Positions 1-7,803 of a stretch of DNA of 64,000 nt are shown piece by piece; position 1 is the first letter of the stretch; each line of letters starts with the position of its first letter. Made by a program: the position numbers and the translations under genes. This DNA comes from Actinomadura spongiicola (GTDB lineage: Bacteria > Actinomycetota > Actinomycetes > Streptosporangiales > Streptosporangiaceae), in the NCBI RefSeq assembly GCF_003432485.1, contig NZ_QVNQ01000004.1, positions 717,331 through 781,330 on the forward strand, given 5' to 3'. The notes below the pieces were generated by a model that saw only the letters and a program-made list of their open reading frames with translations, was not told the DNA's origin and did not search any database.

Positions 1-451
1 GTTCCGCCAGTCGGCGCCCGCTTGTCGGTGGGCGGTCCTGTTCGGAGTTGCCGGGCGAGGTGACTTCGACCACCATCTCGATCTCGTCAGGCGACAGCCC
101 GAAAGCGTCGGCGTTGGCGGCCGCTTTCAGCACGTCCGCCGCCAGAACGACGAGATCGGGGATCGCGGACTTGCCCGCCGTCTCTCGCCACAGGTTGACG
201 ACCTGCGTGGGCACCCATGGGACGTCGCGGTCCCTCGACGGGGCGGTCGTCAACGCCGTGCTGATGTCGGTGAGAATCCCTGCATGCGCCACGGTCGGTG
301 CCGGTGACACGACGATCTGACCCCCGATGATCTCGACCCGTATACCTTCGTACGGAAGATCGAGAAGGTCCTCCACTTCGCCGCGCACCCACATGTCCCA
401 CAGGGTGTTGTCGGACAGGTCGTCAAGGTTGAAAACCAAGGTCTCCGCCAC
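1..451 (-). CDS. Uma2 family (DUF820) endonuclease-like protein, 3' end cut off by the window edge
   Basis: I see 150 codons from a GTG at 451, running off the left edge. The protein reads through the Uma2/DUF820 pattern: a strand with YEGIRVEIIGGQIVVSPAP, then IPDLVVL, then VVEVTSPGNSEQDR, where the acidic residue and E-V-x-SP are typical of the PD-(D/E)XK-like core. A GGGAAAGG ribosome site lies 9 nt before this GTG; another in-frame GTG lies 7 codons upstream. Members of this family are very numerous in actinobacteria and are inferred nucleases; their cellular role is unknown. The remaining C-terminal part, with the last active-site residues, is outside the window. A second family member lies at 31326-31910. 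Confidence 0.85.
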   Translation of the reverse strand, partial: MAETLVFNLDDLSDNTLWDMWVRGEVEDLLDLPYEGIRVEIIGGQIVVSPAPTVAHAGILTDISTALTTAPSRDRDVPWVPTQVVNLWRETAGKSAIPDLVVLAADVLKAAANADAFGLSPDEIEMVVEVTSPGNSEQDRPPTSGRRLAE

Positions 452-524
452 GTTCTGCGACCTTTCCCTCACGATCTGCTCCCGGTCATCGTAGAGAAGG
501 TTTGTACTCAGCGTAGCCAGATCC

Positions 525-542
525 TTCGAACTTGTGGTCGAA
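525..542. promoter_or_regulatory. SOS-box-like palindrome upstream of the Uma2 gene
   Basis: The site TTCGAACTTGTGGTCGAA contains TCGAAC-N4-GGTCGA, one base away from the mycobacterial LexA box TCGAAC-N4-GTTCGA. It lies 74-91 nt upstream of the Uma2-like start codon and downstream of the end of the GntR gene. An almost identical 18-mer lies before egtA at 59508. Regulation by LexA is inference. Confidence 0.4.
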
Positions 543-569
543 AATCTGGACGCGGTGGGCTGGCCGGGG

Positions 570-1373
570 TCAGCGGCGGAGGCGGGTGACGAACTTGTAG
601 CGGTCGCCTCGGTAGAGGGACTGGGCCCACTCGACGGGCTGGCCCGTGGTGTCGAAGGCGTGCCGGGAGAGCAGCAGCATGGGGAGGCCGACGTCCACGC
701 CGAGGAGTTGCGCGTCGTGGGGGGTGGCGAGGACGGTCTCGATCGTCTCCTCGGCCTCGGTGAGGTGGACGTCGTAGGCGGTGGCGAGCGTCTCGTACAG
801 GGAGCGGTGGCGGGGGAGTTCGCGGCGCAGGCCGGGGAAGCGGCGGGCCGGCAGGTGCGAGGTGTCGATGGACATGGCCTCGCCGTCGGCGAGGCGGAGC
901 CGGTGGACGCGCAGGACACGGCCGCCGGGGCGGATGGCGAGGAGGGTGGCGAGGCGTTCGTCGGCGCTGACGTAGCCGGCGTCCAGGATGCGGGTCTCGG
1001 GGCGGAGCCCGTGGTGCCGCATGTCCTCGGTGTAACTGACGAGCTGGAGTTCCTGCGACACCTTCGGCTTGGCGACGAAGGTGCCCTTGCCCTGGATGCG
1101 TTGCAGGCGCCCCTCGACGACGAGTTCGGTGAGGGCCTGGCGGACGGTCGTACGGGACGTCTCGTACTTCTCGGCGAGAGCCCGTTCGGGAGGCAGCGGA
1201 CTGCCCGGGGGAAGCGACTGGATCAGCTCGACCAGAAGCTCTTTGAGTTTGTAGTACTTGGGAATGCGGGGTGCCTGGTTCGGGTGGCGTTTCCCGACGT
1301 CACCCAGCGGCACCCGGTCGTACCCGTGCTCGAATCCGCCCCCGTGCCGGGGCCCGCCCCTGACCTCCGTCAC
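570..1373 (-). CDS. dasR: DasR-like GntR/HutC family transcriptional regulator
   Basis: This is a 267-residue repressor with an N-terminal winged helix (about residues 38-105; motifs [10 protein letters not shown] and [18 protein letters not shown]) followed by [16 protein letters not shown] and a C-terminal UTRA effector domain ending in [19 protein letters not shown]. From memory the whole pattern matches Streptomyces DasR, the GlcNAc-phosphate-responsive global regulator of chitin and amino-sugar use and of development, so I use that symbol with caution. The start is a GTG preceded by GAGGAG at 5 nt. It lies 37 bp downstream of bioF on the same strand, and no pts or nag genes are in the window. 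It could instead be a DasR paralogue with another ligand. Confidence 0.8.
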   Translation of the reverse strand: MTEVRGGPRHGGGFEHGYDRVPLGDVGKRHPNQAPRIPKYYKLKELLVELIQSLPPGSPLPPERALAEKYETSRTTVRQALTELVVEGRLQRIQGKGTFVAKPKVSQELQLVSYTEDMRHHGLRPETRILDAGYVSADERLATLLAIRPGGRVLRVHRLRLADGEAMSIDTSHLPARRFPGLRRELPRHRSLYETLATAYDVHLTEAEETIETVLATPHDAQLLGVDVGLPMLLLSRHAFDTTGQPVEWAQSLYRGDRYKFVTRLRR

Positions 1374-1410
1374 GGCATCTCCTCACGTTCATCACCGGTT
1401 TTCCCCGATG

Positions 1411-2583
1411 TTACGTGTGAAGACTACGGCCGGTAGAACAGGCGATCTTCGCCAGGGCCTCTCGGAGGTGGACGAGGTCCGATTCGTCCAGTGTGGCGCG
1501 TGCGGTGAGACGCAGGCACGCACGGCCCACGGGGACGGACGGCGGCCGGAAGCAGCCGACGTGAAGGCCGTGTTCGGCGCAGATCCCGGCGGCGTGGACG
1601 GCGACGTGCGGTTCGCCGAGGAACACCGGGACGACGGCCGCGGCCGGGTCGGCGGTCTCCAGGCCGGAACCGGCCGCGAGGTCCGCGATCCGGCGGGCCC
1701 GGTCGCGGGCGCGGACGGGAAGGCCGGGATCTGTTTCGAGGATGTCGAGGGCGGCGAGCGCGGCCCCGGCGGCGGGCGGGTTGAGGCCGGTGTCGAAGAT
1801 GAACGACCGGCCGGTGTCGACCAGGGTGTCGATCACCTCGGGGGCGCCGAGGACGGCGCCGCCCTGCGCCGCCAGCGACTTCGACAGCGTGACGGTGAGG
1901 ATCACGTCGGGTTCGCCCGCGAGGCCCGCGGCGTGCGCGGCGCCGCGGCCGTGGTCGCCGACGACGCCGAGCGCGTGCGCCTCGTCGACGATCAGCAGCG
2001 CGCCGTGCGCCCGGACGGCGGTGTGGAGGTCCCGCAGCGGCGCGAGGTCGCCGTCCACGGAGAACACGGCGTCGGTGACGACGACCGCGTGCTCCTCGTC
2101 CCTGTCCGCGAGGGCCCTTTCGACGGCGACGACGTCGCGGTGCGGGACGATCGCGACCCGTGATCGGGACAGCCGGCACGCGTCCACGATCGAGGCGTGG
2201 TTGACCCGGTCGGACACCACGAGCGTGCCCGGCCCGGCGAGGGCGGTGACGGCGCCGAGGTTGGCGAGGAAGCCGGAGGAGAACACGAGCCCGGCGGCGC
2301 TGCCGGTGAACGCGGCGAGCCGCCGGTCCAGTTCGGCGTGCAGTTCCGTCGTTCCGGTGACGAGGCGGGAACCGGTCGAGCCGGTGCCCCACGCCCGGGC
2401 GGCGGCGACGGCGCCCTCGACGACGCGGGGGTCGGAGGCGAGCCCGAGATAGTCGTTGGACGCCAGGTCCACGAGCCCGCCGGGGCCGCCGTGCCGGGGA
2501 CGCAGCGTCCGGCGCAGCCCGGCCTCGGCGCGCCGCGCCGCCGCGTCACGGAGCCTGGCCAGCGGATCCCCTGCTGCGAACAT
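1411..2583 (-). CDS. bioF: 8-amino-7-oxononanoate synthase (biotin biosynthesis)
   Basis: This 390-residue type I-fold PLP enzyme condenses pimeloyl-ACP or pimeloyl-CoA with alanine, the first committed step of the biotin ring pathway. Visible signatures are LASNDYLGLASDPRV, the GTGSTGSRLVTG phosphate/substrate loop, VTDAVFSVDGD, IVDEAHALGV and the PLP lysine in TLSKSLAAQGG (Lys235 from the chosen start). I take ATG 2583 because a CTGGAAG ribosome site lies 9 nt upstream. A longer reading to 2634 would run into the leader. No other bio gene is adjacent here. The downstream neighbour is the dasR-like regulator. An alpha-oxoamine synthase of other specificity (KBL-like) is possible but less likely. 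Confidence 0.87.
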   Translation of the reverse strand: MFAAGDPLARLRDAAARRAEAGLRRTLRPRHGGPGGLVDLASNDYLGLASDPRVVEGAVAAARAWGTGSTGSRLVTGTTELHAELDRRLAAFTGSAAGLVFSSGFLANLGAVTALAGPGTLVVSDRVNHASIVDACRLSRSRVAIVPHRDVVAVERALADRDEEHAVVVTDAVFSVDGDLAPLRDLHTAVRAHGALLIVDEAHALGVVGDHGRGAAHAAGLAGEPDVILTVTLSKSLAAQGGAVLGAPEVIDTLVDTGRSFIFDTGLNPPAAGAALAALDILETDPGLPVRARDRARRIADLAAGSGLETADPAAAVVPVFLGEPHVAVHAAGICAEHGLHVGCFRPPSVPVGRACLRLTARATLDESDLVHLREALAKIACSTGRSLHT

Positions 2584-2657
2584 GCGGGAATTCTTCCAGG
2601 TCGCCCGGATTCGGGGTGCGGGCCGGGGCACCAAAACCCATCGGCGATGATGGTGGC

Positions 2658-4331
2658 GTGCCTACCTTGACCGATCTTGTCCGCGATCACAGCGATCTCG
2701 CGGCCGCCGACCTGGAGTGGCTGCACGCGCTGGTGTCCGACTGGCAGCTCCTCGCCGACCTGTCGTTCGCGGACCTGCTGCTCTGGGTGCCGTTGCGGTC
2801 GGCGGACGCGCTGGACGCCGCCGCGCCGGACACCGACCGGCACTCCCGCGGCGCCCGGCGTGCCGCGCCGGACCCGGGGGCGAGCGTTCCGGGCTGGGTG
2901 GCGATCGCGCAGATGCGGCCGACGACCGGGCCGACCGCCTACCCGGAGGACCTCGTCGGGAAGATCGTCCGGACGGGACGGCGCGGGCTGATCGACGTGG
3001 CCTGGCGCGAGGGACGGATCGTCCGGGAGGGCGACCCCGAGTGGGGCAGCGGCATTCCCGTCCGGGAGGAGTCGATCCCGGTGCGGCGCGCCGACAAGGT
3101 CCTCGGCGTGATCCAGCGGAGCACGAACCTCAGCTCCGCCCGCACCCCGAGCCGGCTGGAACTGACGTACCTACAGAGCGCCAGCGATCTCGCGACCATG
3201 ATCTGCGAGGGGACGTTCCCCGCGTCGGACGACGGGCCCAACATGGTCCGTTCGCCGCGCGTCGGCGACGGCCTGATGCGATTGGACCGCTCCGGCCGCG
3301 TCGTCTACGCCAGCCCGAATGCGCAGTCGGCGTACCGGCGGCTCGGCTACCCGGCCGACCTGGTGGGCGAGGCGCTCGGGCAGGTCACCGCCGACCTGTG
3401 CGACACGGGGGAGCCGCGGGAGGAGGCGCTGAGCGTCGTGCTGTCGGGCCGGGCGCCCCGCGAGGTCGAGGTGGAGGCGCACGGGTCGATCATGCAGCTC
3501 CGGACGATCCCGCTGGTCGTCAGCGAGGAGCGGATCGGCGCGATCGTGCTGTGCCGGGACGTCACCGAGCTGCGGTGGCGTGACCGGGAGCTGCTGTCCA
3601 AGGACGCCACCATCCGGGAGATCCATCACCGGGTGAAGAACAACCTGCAGACGGTCGCGGCGCTGCTGCGGCTCCAGGCGCGGCGGTTGCAGATCCCGGA
3701 GGGGCGGGCGGCGCTGGACGAGGCGGTCCGCCGCGTCGGGTCCATCGCGATCGTGCACGAGACGCTGTCGCACACCCCCGACGAGCTGATCGACTTCGAC
3801 GACATCGCGGACCGGGTCATCACGATGGCGGCGGAGGTCTCCACCCCGGAGACCAAGGTCACGCCGAAGCGGACCGGCAGCTTCGGGGTGCTGCCCGCCG
3901 AGATCGCCACACCGTTGGCGATGGCGCTCACCGAGCTGCTCCAGAACGCACTGGAACACGGTCTGGCGAACCGCTTCGGAACCCTCGAAGTGGTCGCGCG
4001 CCGCTCCGGCGACGGCGACCACCCAGCCGAGCGTGAGGCTCCGGGCCGGAACATTCCCGGCGGTGAGGGGTCGGGGAGTGGGGGGACGGACGACGAGGGC
4101 GGCCGGCTCGTCACGGTCGTCGCCGATGACGGCGTCGGCCTTCCCGAGGACTTCGACGTGGAGGGCGCCACCAGCCTCGGCCTTCAGATCGTCCGAACGC
4201 TGATCGTCGGGGAGTTGGGCGGTCGCCTCGACTTCCGGCCCCGGCCCGGCGGCGGCACCGAGGTGGTGGTGGACGTGCCCCTCACCAACCCGCAGTTCCA
4301 GCGGCGCCAGCCACCGCCCGGGACGGCCTGA
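2658..4331 (+). CDS. pdtaS: PdtaS-type sensor histidine kinase (GAF-PAS-HisKA_2-HATPase)
   Basis: This cytosolic kinase has 557 residues from GTG 2658 and no membrane segment. The order is a GAF-like N-terminal domain (about 1-190), a PAS domain (about 205-300), a HisKA_2 box with EIHHRVKNNLQTVAALLRLQ (His323/His324), and a HATPase_c domain with an N-box (ELLQNALEHGL), DDGVGLP and GLQIVRTL. An acidic low-complexity insert at about residues 440-480 interrupts the ATPase. This architecture matches mycobacterial PdtaS, which phosphorylates the RNA-binding antiterminator PdtaR. The partner gene is not in the window. Convergence with whiB1 repeats the M. tuberculosis order Rv3220c-Rv3219, which supports orthology. 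GTG is preferred because homology-like sequence begins there. Confidence 0.85.
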   Translation: MPTLTDLVRDHSDLAAADLEWLHALVSDWQLLADLSFADLLLWVPLRSADALDAAAPDTDRHSRGARRAAPDPGASVPGWVAIAQMRPTTGPTAYPEDLVGKIVRTGRRGLIDVAWREGRIVREGDPEWGSGIPVREESIPVRRADKVLGVIQRSTNLSSARTPSRLELTYLQSASDLATMICEGTFPASDDGPNMVRSPRVGDGLMRLDRSGRVVYASPNAQSAYRRLGYPADLVGEALGQVTADLCDTGEPREEALSVVLSGRAPREVEVEAHGSIMQLRTIPLVVSEERIGAIVLCRDVTELRWRDRELLSKDATIREIHHRVKNNLQTVAALLRLQARRLQIPEGRAALDEAVRRVGSIAIVHETLSHTPDELIDFDDIADRVITMAAEVSTPETKVTPKRTGSFGVLPAEIATPLAMALTELLQNALEHGLANRFGTLEVVARRSGDGDHPAEREAPGRNIPGGEGSGSGGTDDEGGRLVTVVADDGVGLPEDFDVEGATSLGLQIVRTLIVGELGGRLDFRPRPGGGTEVVVDVPLTNPQFQRRQPPPGTA

Positions 4332-4355
4332 GACGCGGCCTCGGATTGGGGGCGG

Positions 4356-4604
4356 TCAGACGCGTGCGCGGGCCCGGGAGACACGGCGGCGCAGGGCACG
4401 GCGCTCGTCCTCGCCCATGCCGCCCCACACGCCCGACTCCTGGCCGGACTCCAGCGCCCAGCGCAGACAGGCGTCGGTCACGTCGCAGCGGCGACACACC
4501 TGCTTGGCCTCTTCGATCTGGAGAATCGCGGGTCCGGTGTTGCCGATCGGGAAGAACAACTCGGGGTCCACGTCACGGCAGGCTGCGCGGTGGCGCCAGT
4601 CCAT
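4356..4604 (-). CDS. whiB1: WhiB1/WblE-type iron-sulfur transcription factor
   Basis: This is an 82-residue Wbl protein. The four cluster ligands are Cys9, Cys37, Cys40 and Cys46 (spacing C-x27-C-x2-C-x5-C), and the GVWGGMGEDERRAL turn is followed by a basic RRRVSRARARV tail. The N-terminus MDWRHRAACRD matches WhiB1 rather than other Wbl classes. The start is ATG 4604 with GAAGGAG 8 nt upstream; an upstream in-frame extension would run through the operator region. WhiB1 of mycobacteria is an essential NO-sensitive [4Fe-4S] protein that binds the housekeeping sigma factor. The promoter region carries a perfect CRP-like site and a 17-bp inverted repeat. Confidence 0.95.
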   Translation of the reverse strand: MDWRHRAACRDVDPELFFPIGNTGPAILQIEEAKQVCRRCDVTDACLRWALESGQESGVWGGMGEDERRALRRRVSRARARV

Positions 4605-4626
4605 GCGGTCCACTCCTTCGTCGGGT

Positions 4627-4643
4627 AGTGGAGGAACTCCACT
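4627..4643. promoter_or_regulatory. 17-bp perfect inverted repeat in the whiB1 leader
   Basis: AGTGGAG-GAA-CTCCACT lies between the CRP-like site and the ribosome site of whiB1, 23-39 nt upstream of the start codon. It could be an operator or, in RNA, a small hairpin just before the Shine-Dalgarno sequence. Confidence 0.55.
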
Positions 4644-4645
4644 CT

Positions 4646-4661
4646 TGTGAACGATTTCACA
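4646..4661. promoter_or_regulatory. CRP-like binding site upstream of whiB1
   Basis: TGTGA-ACGATT-TCACA is a perfect match to the TGTGA-N6-TCACA consensus of CRP/Cmr regulators. It is centred about 50 nt upstream of the whiB1 start codon. In M. tuberculosis whiB1 is a known direct target of CRP (Rv3676), so conservation of this input is likely but inferred. Confidence 0.7.
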
Positions 4662-4801
4662 TGTCGCGAACACCCGGGTGGCGGTAGCCAGGTCCAGGGT
4701 GAATGTTCGGCGGCGCTGCGAGACGGAGACCGACGGCGTTGGGGCCTCTCATCGGCGGGCGCACTTTGAGCGTGTCAGGGGGGCGCCGGGCGACGCAAGA
4801 C

Positions 4802-4823
4802 CTTTGAGAAAGGATTCTCAAAG
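4802..4823. promoter_or_regulatory. 22-bp perfect palindrome between the diacylglycerol-kinase gene and whiB1
   Basis: CTTTGAGAA-AGGA-TTCTCAAAG has 9-bp perfect arms and is A+T-richer than its surroundings. No T-run follows on either strand, so it looks more like an operator than an intrinsic terminator. The regulator is not identified. Confidence 0.5.
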
Positions 4824-4829
4824 TATGGG

Positions 4830-4845
4830 TGTCGCATGTGTCACA
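4830..4845. promoter_or_regulatory. Weaker second CRP-like site in the whiB1 upstream region
   Basis: TGTCG-CATGTG-TCACA has one perfect half and two mismatches in the other half of the CRP consensus. It lies 226 nt upstream of the whiB1 start. The mycobacterial whiB1 promoter also has two CRP sites, but the match here is marginal. Confidence 0.3.
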
Positions 4846-4895
4846 CCCGGAGGTCAGACCTGTTACTTGGCTCTCACCTGGCAGGCCATACGGAG

Positions 4896-5837
4896 TCAAA
4901 TGACGATGCGTATCGCCTTCGGGACCGACCGGAACGTCACATCGCGCTGCTCGCCAAGGTAGTCGCCGTCCAACTGAAAGGCCATCGGACGCTCCGCGCG
5001 CAATGTGACCTCCGCGGCGTCGTGCACGTTCACCACGTGTCGTCCCAGGACGGGACGGTGCCGCGCGGTCAGCATCTGCGCCACCGCGCCGAGCGTCGGA
5101 CCGACGTCCAGTGAACGCATTCCGAACACGTCCAGCCCCCGGGAGAAGTTCGCCTTGGGACTCGGATTCACCGGAAGGCGACCCATGAAAGTCCACGGCG
5201 ACGTATTCGAGATGAAAGCAAGGAACAGTCCAGTTTTTGGCGGACGTCCCGGTTGTTCCAAAGTGAGGGCCGGACGCCGCCGATCGGTCCCGGAGAAGAA
5301 ATGCCGGAGCGCCGTCTGGACGTACAACGAGTTGTACGCCGTCGCCCCCGCCGCGCGGCGCCGCTCCACCTCCCGGACGACCTCCGCGTCCAACCCGACA
5401 CCCGCGCAGAACGTGAAGAAGCGTTCCCCACCGTCCGGATGGGACGCCGTGCCCAGCCCGATCGTCCGGTACCGCCCCGCCCGCAGCGCCTCCAGCACCG
5501 CCTTCGTCGCGCCGATCGGATCCCCCGGCAGGCCGAGCGTCCGCGCGAACACGTTCGTGCTCCCCGTCGGCAACACCGCGAGCGCAGGCACATCCGGCGA
5601 CGGTCCCTCCGCCAGAAGCCCGTTCACCGCCTCGTTCACCGTCCCGTCCCCACCCAGCGTGATCACGACGTCGTAGCCGTCCACCGCCGCCTGCCGGGAC
5701 AACTCCATCGCATGACCGCGATGGCCCGTCTCCGCGAGAACCAGATCGAGATCACCGGAGAACGCCCGGATGAGAATGTCACGGGCCCGCCGGGAGGTGG
5801 AGGTCGCCATGGGGTTGGCGATGAGCATCGCGCGCAC
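4896..5837 (-). CDS. Diacylglycerol kinase / lipid kinase family protein
   Basis: This 313-residue protein has the DAGK catalytic fold. It has an N-terminal LIANPMAT strand, the nucleotide-binding glycine motif VVITLGGDGTVNEAVNGL at about residues 55-75, and LPTGSTNVFARTLGLP, the second conserved motif. A C-terminal beta-sandwich domain ends in FQLDGDYLGEQRDVTF. Bacterial members phosphorylate diacylglycerol or make related phospholipid and sphingosine-like products at the inner face of the membrane; the exact lipid is unknown. GTG 5837 is chosen because the fold begins there (VRAMLIANP). The same gene type (Rv3218) lies beside whiB1 in M. tuberculosis. It is divergent from the membrane-protein gene at 5926. 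Confidence 0.87.
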   Translation of the reverse strand: MRAMLIANPMATSTSRRARDILIRAFSGDLDLVLAETGHRGHAMELSRQAAVDGYDVVITLGGDGTVNEAVNGLLAEGPSPDVPALAVLPTGSTNVFARTLGLPGDPIGATKAVLEALRAGRYRTIGLGTASHPDGGERFFTFCAGVGLDAEVVREVERRRAAGATAYNSLYVQTALRHFFSGTDRRRPALTLEQPGRPPKTGLFLAFISNTSPWTFMGRLPVNPSPKANFSRGLDVFGMRSLDVGPTLGAVAQMLTARHRPVLGRHVVNVHDAAEVTLRAERPMAFQLDGDYLGEQRDVTFRSVPKAIRIVI

Positions 5838-5925
5838 GGCGCCAGGGTATCGACCGTTCCGGATGCGTTCGCCCCGCCTCCGCCTCCGCGCCACGCCCCA
5901 CCCCGGGCGAGTAGGGTTTCGGGTT

Positions 5926-6465
5926 GTGTCGAAACGTCCCATCACCGTGCGGGCCGCCGCCGCCCTCGAAGCCCTCGAAGGCGCCGGCGCCATCGGATTC
6001 GGCGTCTACACCGGCGTCGAGACGGCCACCGGCGCCGCCGTCGACGAGGCCAGCGCCATCGGCGTCACCGTCCTCGCCCTCGCCGGCGGACTCGGCATGC
6101 TCGCCTGCGCCCGCGGACTCCTGCGCGCCGACCAGTGGAGCCGCGCCCCCACGGTCCTCACCCAACTGTTCGCCCTGCCCATCGCCTGGTCCCTGTGGCA
6201 GTCCGAACGACCCGCCATCGCCATCCCCATGGGCGTCGTCGCCGTCCTCGCCCTCATCGCCGTCCTCAGCCCGCCCAGCACCGCCTGGCTCCTCGAAGAC
6301 GACGACGACACCGAACCCGGCGACGACCGTGAAGACGGACAAGCCGTCGAAGCGGCCCCGAAACCCACACCGAAGGCCGTCGAGCCCGCGCCACGCCCCA
6401 GCGAACCCCGCAGCCTCGGGCAGCGCCTCAAAGACCGCCTCAAAGAACAGCCCACCAAGGACTGA
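5926..6465 (+). CDS. Integral membrane protein with four predicted helices
   Basis: This is a 179-residue protein starting at GTG 5926 (VSKRPITVRAAAALEALEG). Four hydrophobic stretches are visible at about residues 9-35, 42-62, 74-92 and 98-118. They are followed by an acidic, Pro-rich cytoplasmic tail ending in LGQRLKDRLKEQPTKD. A -10-like TAGGGT lies 8 nt before the GTG with no clear Shine-Dalgarno sequence, so the mRNA may be nearly leaderless. It is divergent from the lipid-kinase gene and ends 14 bp before sigF, which is convergent. I do not recognise a characterised family. Confidence 0.75.
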   Translation: MSKRPITVRAAAALEALEGAGAIGFGVYTGVETATGAAVDEASAIGVTVLALAGGLGMLACARGLLRADQWSRAPTVLTQLFALPIAWSLWQSERPAIAIPMGVVAVLALIAVLSPPSTAWLLEDDDDTEPGDDREDGQAVEAAPKPTPKAVEPAPRPSEPRSLGQRLKDRLKEQPTKD

Positions 6466-6479
6466 CCCGGGCCCCGGCC

Positions 6480-7292
6480 CTACTCGTCGGCGGTGAGACC
6501 CTCCCGGAGCTGCGCCAACGTCCGCGCCAGCAACCGGGAAACGTGCATCTGCGAGATGCCGAGCTCCGCCGCGATCTGCGACTGCGTCATGTTCCCGAAG
6601 AACCGCAACAGAAGAATCTTCTTCTCCCGCGCCGGAAGCTTCTCCAACAGCGGCTTCAACGACTCGCGGTACTCGACGCCCTCCAGCGACTCGTCCACCA
6701 TCCCGAGCGAATCGGCCACCGCCGGAGCGTCCTCGTCCCCCGAATCCGGCGCGTCCAACGACACCGTGGAATAGGCGTTGGCGGACTCCAGGCCCTCCAA
6801 CACCTCCTCCTCGCTCATCTGGAGATGCGCCGCCAGCTCGCTCACCGTCGGAGCGCGGCCCTCCCGCTGCGCGAGATCACTGATCGCCTTCGTCAGCGAC
6901 AGCTTCAACTCCTGCAGCCGCCGCGGCACCCGCACCGCCCAGCCCTTGTCGCGGAAATGCCGCTTGATCTCACCGACGATCGTGGGCGTGGCGTACGTCG
7001 AGAACTCCACACCCCGCTCCAGATCGAACCGGTCGATCGACTTGATCAAACCGATCGTGGCGACCTGGATGAGATCGTCCAGCCACTCACCGCGGTTACG
7101 GAACCGGCGGGCGAGATACTCCACCAGCGGAAGATGCAACTCCACCAGCTCATCACGGATGCGCTGACGCTCCGGATCGCCCTCCGGCAGGACCGCGAGG
7201 CGCTCGAACAAGGCACGCGCCCGAGCACGGTCCGGCACCGCGCTGTCGGACCGCTCGTTGCCCGCACCGGCGATCGTCGTCTTCTCCGTCAC
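6480..7292 (-). CDS. sigF: SigB/SigF/SigG-family RNA polymerase sigma factor
   Basis: This 270-residue group 3 sigma factor has region 2 (LVEYLARRFRNRGEWLDDLIQ, then GLIKSIDRFDLERGVEFSTYA), region 3 (DLAQREGRAPTVSELAAHL) and region 4 (LPAREKKILLLRFFGNMTQS, with helix-turn-helix IAAELGISQMHVSRLL). The GTG start overlaps the stop of rsbW by four bases (GTGA), so translation is coupled. Members of this family direct general stress or sporulation gene sets and are held inactive by an RsbW-type kinase. The gene just upstream fits that partner. Orthology to one particular paralogue (SigB, SigF or others) cannot be decided here. Confidence 0.9.
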   Translation of the reverse strand: MTEKTTIAGAGNERSDSAVPDRARARALFERLAVLPEGDPERQRIRDELVELHLPLVEYLARRFRNRGEWLDDLIQVATIGLIKSIDRFDLERGVEFSTYATPTIVGEIKRHFRDKGWAVRVPRRLQELKLSLTKAISDLAQREGRAPTVSELAAHLQMSEEEVLEGLESANAYSTVSLDAPDSGDEDAPAVADSLGMVDESLEGVEYRESLKPLLEKLPAREKKILLLRFFGNMTQSQIAAELGISQMHVSRLLARTLAQLREGLTADE

Positions 7293-7717
7293 GAGACCCC
7301 CGCCGAACCGCGGCGCTTCTGCAGCGTCACGGTGACCCGGTCGTCGGCGCCCGCCTGAGCGTCCACCTCGCCCGCCAGCGACGACAGCACCGTCCACGCG
7401 AACGTGTCGCGGCTCGGCACCTCACCGTCCACCGTGAGCACCGAGACGGAGATGCGCATCGCGTCCCCCGTCAACTCGAACTCGCACACCAGGTCCGTCC
7501 CCGGCAGCGCCTGGGCCAGCAGCATCGCGCACGCCTCATCGACGGCGATACGCAGGTCCTCTATCTCATCCAGCGTGAAGTCCAACCTCGCCGCGAGACC
7601 CGCGGTCGCGGTCCGCAGGACGGACAGGTAGGCGCTCGCGGCAGGCAACTTCACCGTCACCACGTCGCGGACGGACAACTTCGTACTGGTCGGCATTGCA
7701 GCGGTTTCCTCGGTCAC
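7289..7717 (-). CDS. rsbW: RsbW-type anti-sigma factor / serine kinase-like ATPase
   Basis: This 142-residue GHKL-ATPase-fold protein has KLPAASAYLSVLRTATAGLA, then the N-box helix DEIEDLRIAVDEACAMLL and a short G-region. It is the cognate anti-sigma factor for the sigma factor encoded immediately downstream, inferred from family and from the four-base overlap. I prefer GTG 7717 with GGGAG 4 nt upstream; ATG 7696, seven codons later, is an alternative with a GAGGA site. No RsbV-type antagonist is next to it. A 50-bp near-perfect hairpin lies about 90 bp upstream. Confidence 0.85.
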   Translation of the reverse strand: MTEETAAMPTSTKLSVRDVVTVKLPAASAYLSVLRTATAGLAARLDFTLDEIEDLRIAVDEACAMLLAQALPGTDLVCEFELTGDAMRISVSVLTVDGEVPSRDTFAWTVLSSLAGEVDAQAGADDRVTVTLQKRRGSAGVS

Positions 7718-7803
7718 GTCACTCCCTCGCAGGATGGTCCCGCTGCTACCGAAACTACCGCCTGAGAGCACCACTGCGAGACTTCGCCGCGCTGTGTTTA
7801 TTT

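Noticed and set aside
6466..6479. Possible terminator between the membrane protein gene and sigF
   Set aside because: Only 14 bp separate the two convergent stops and no stable stem is visible.
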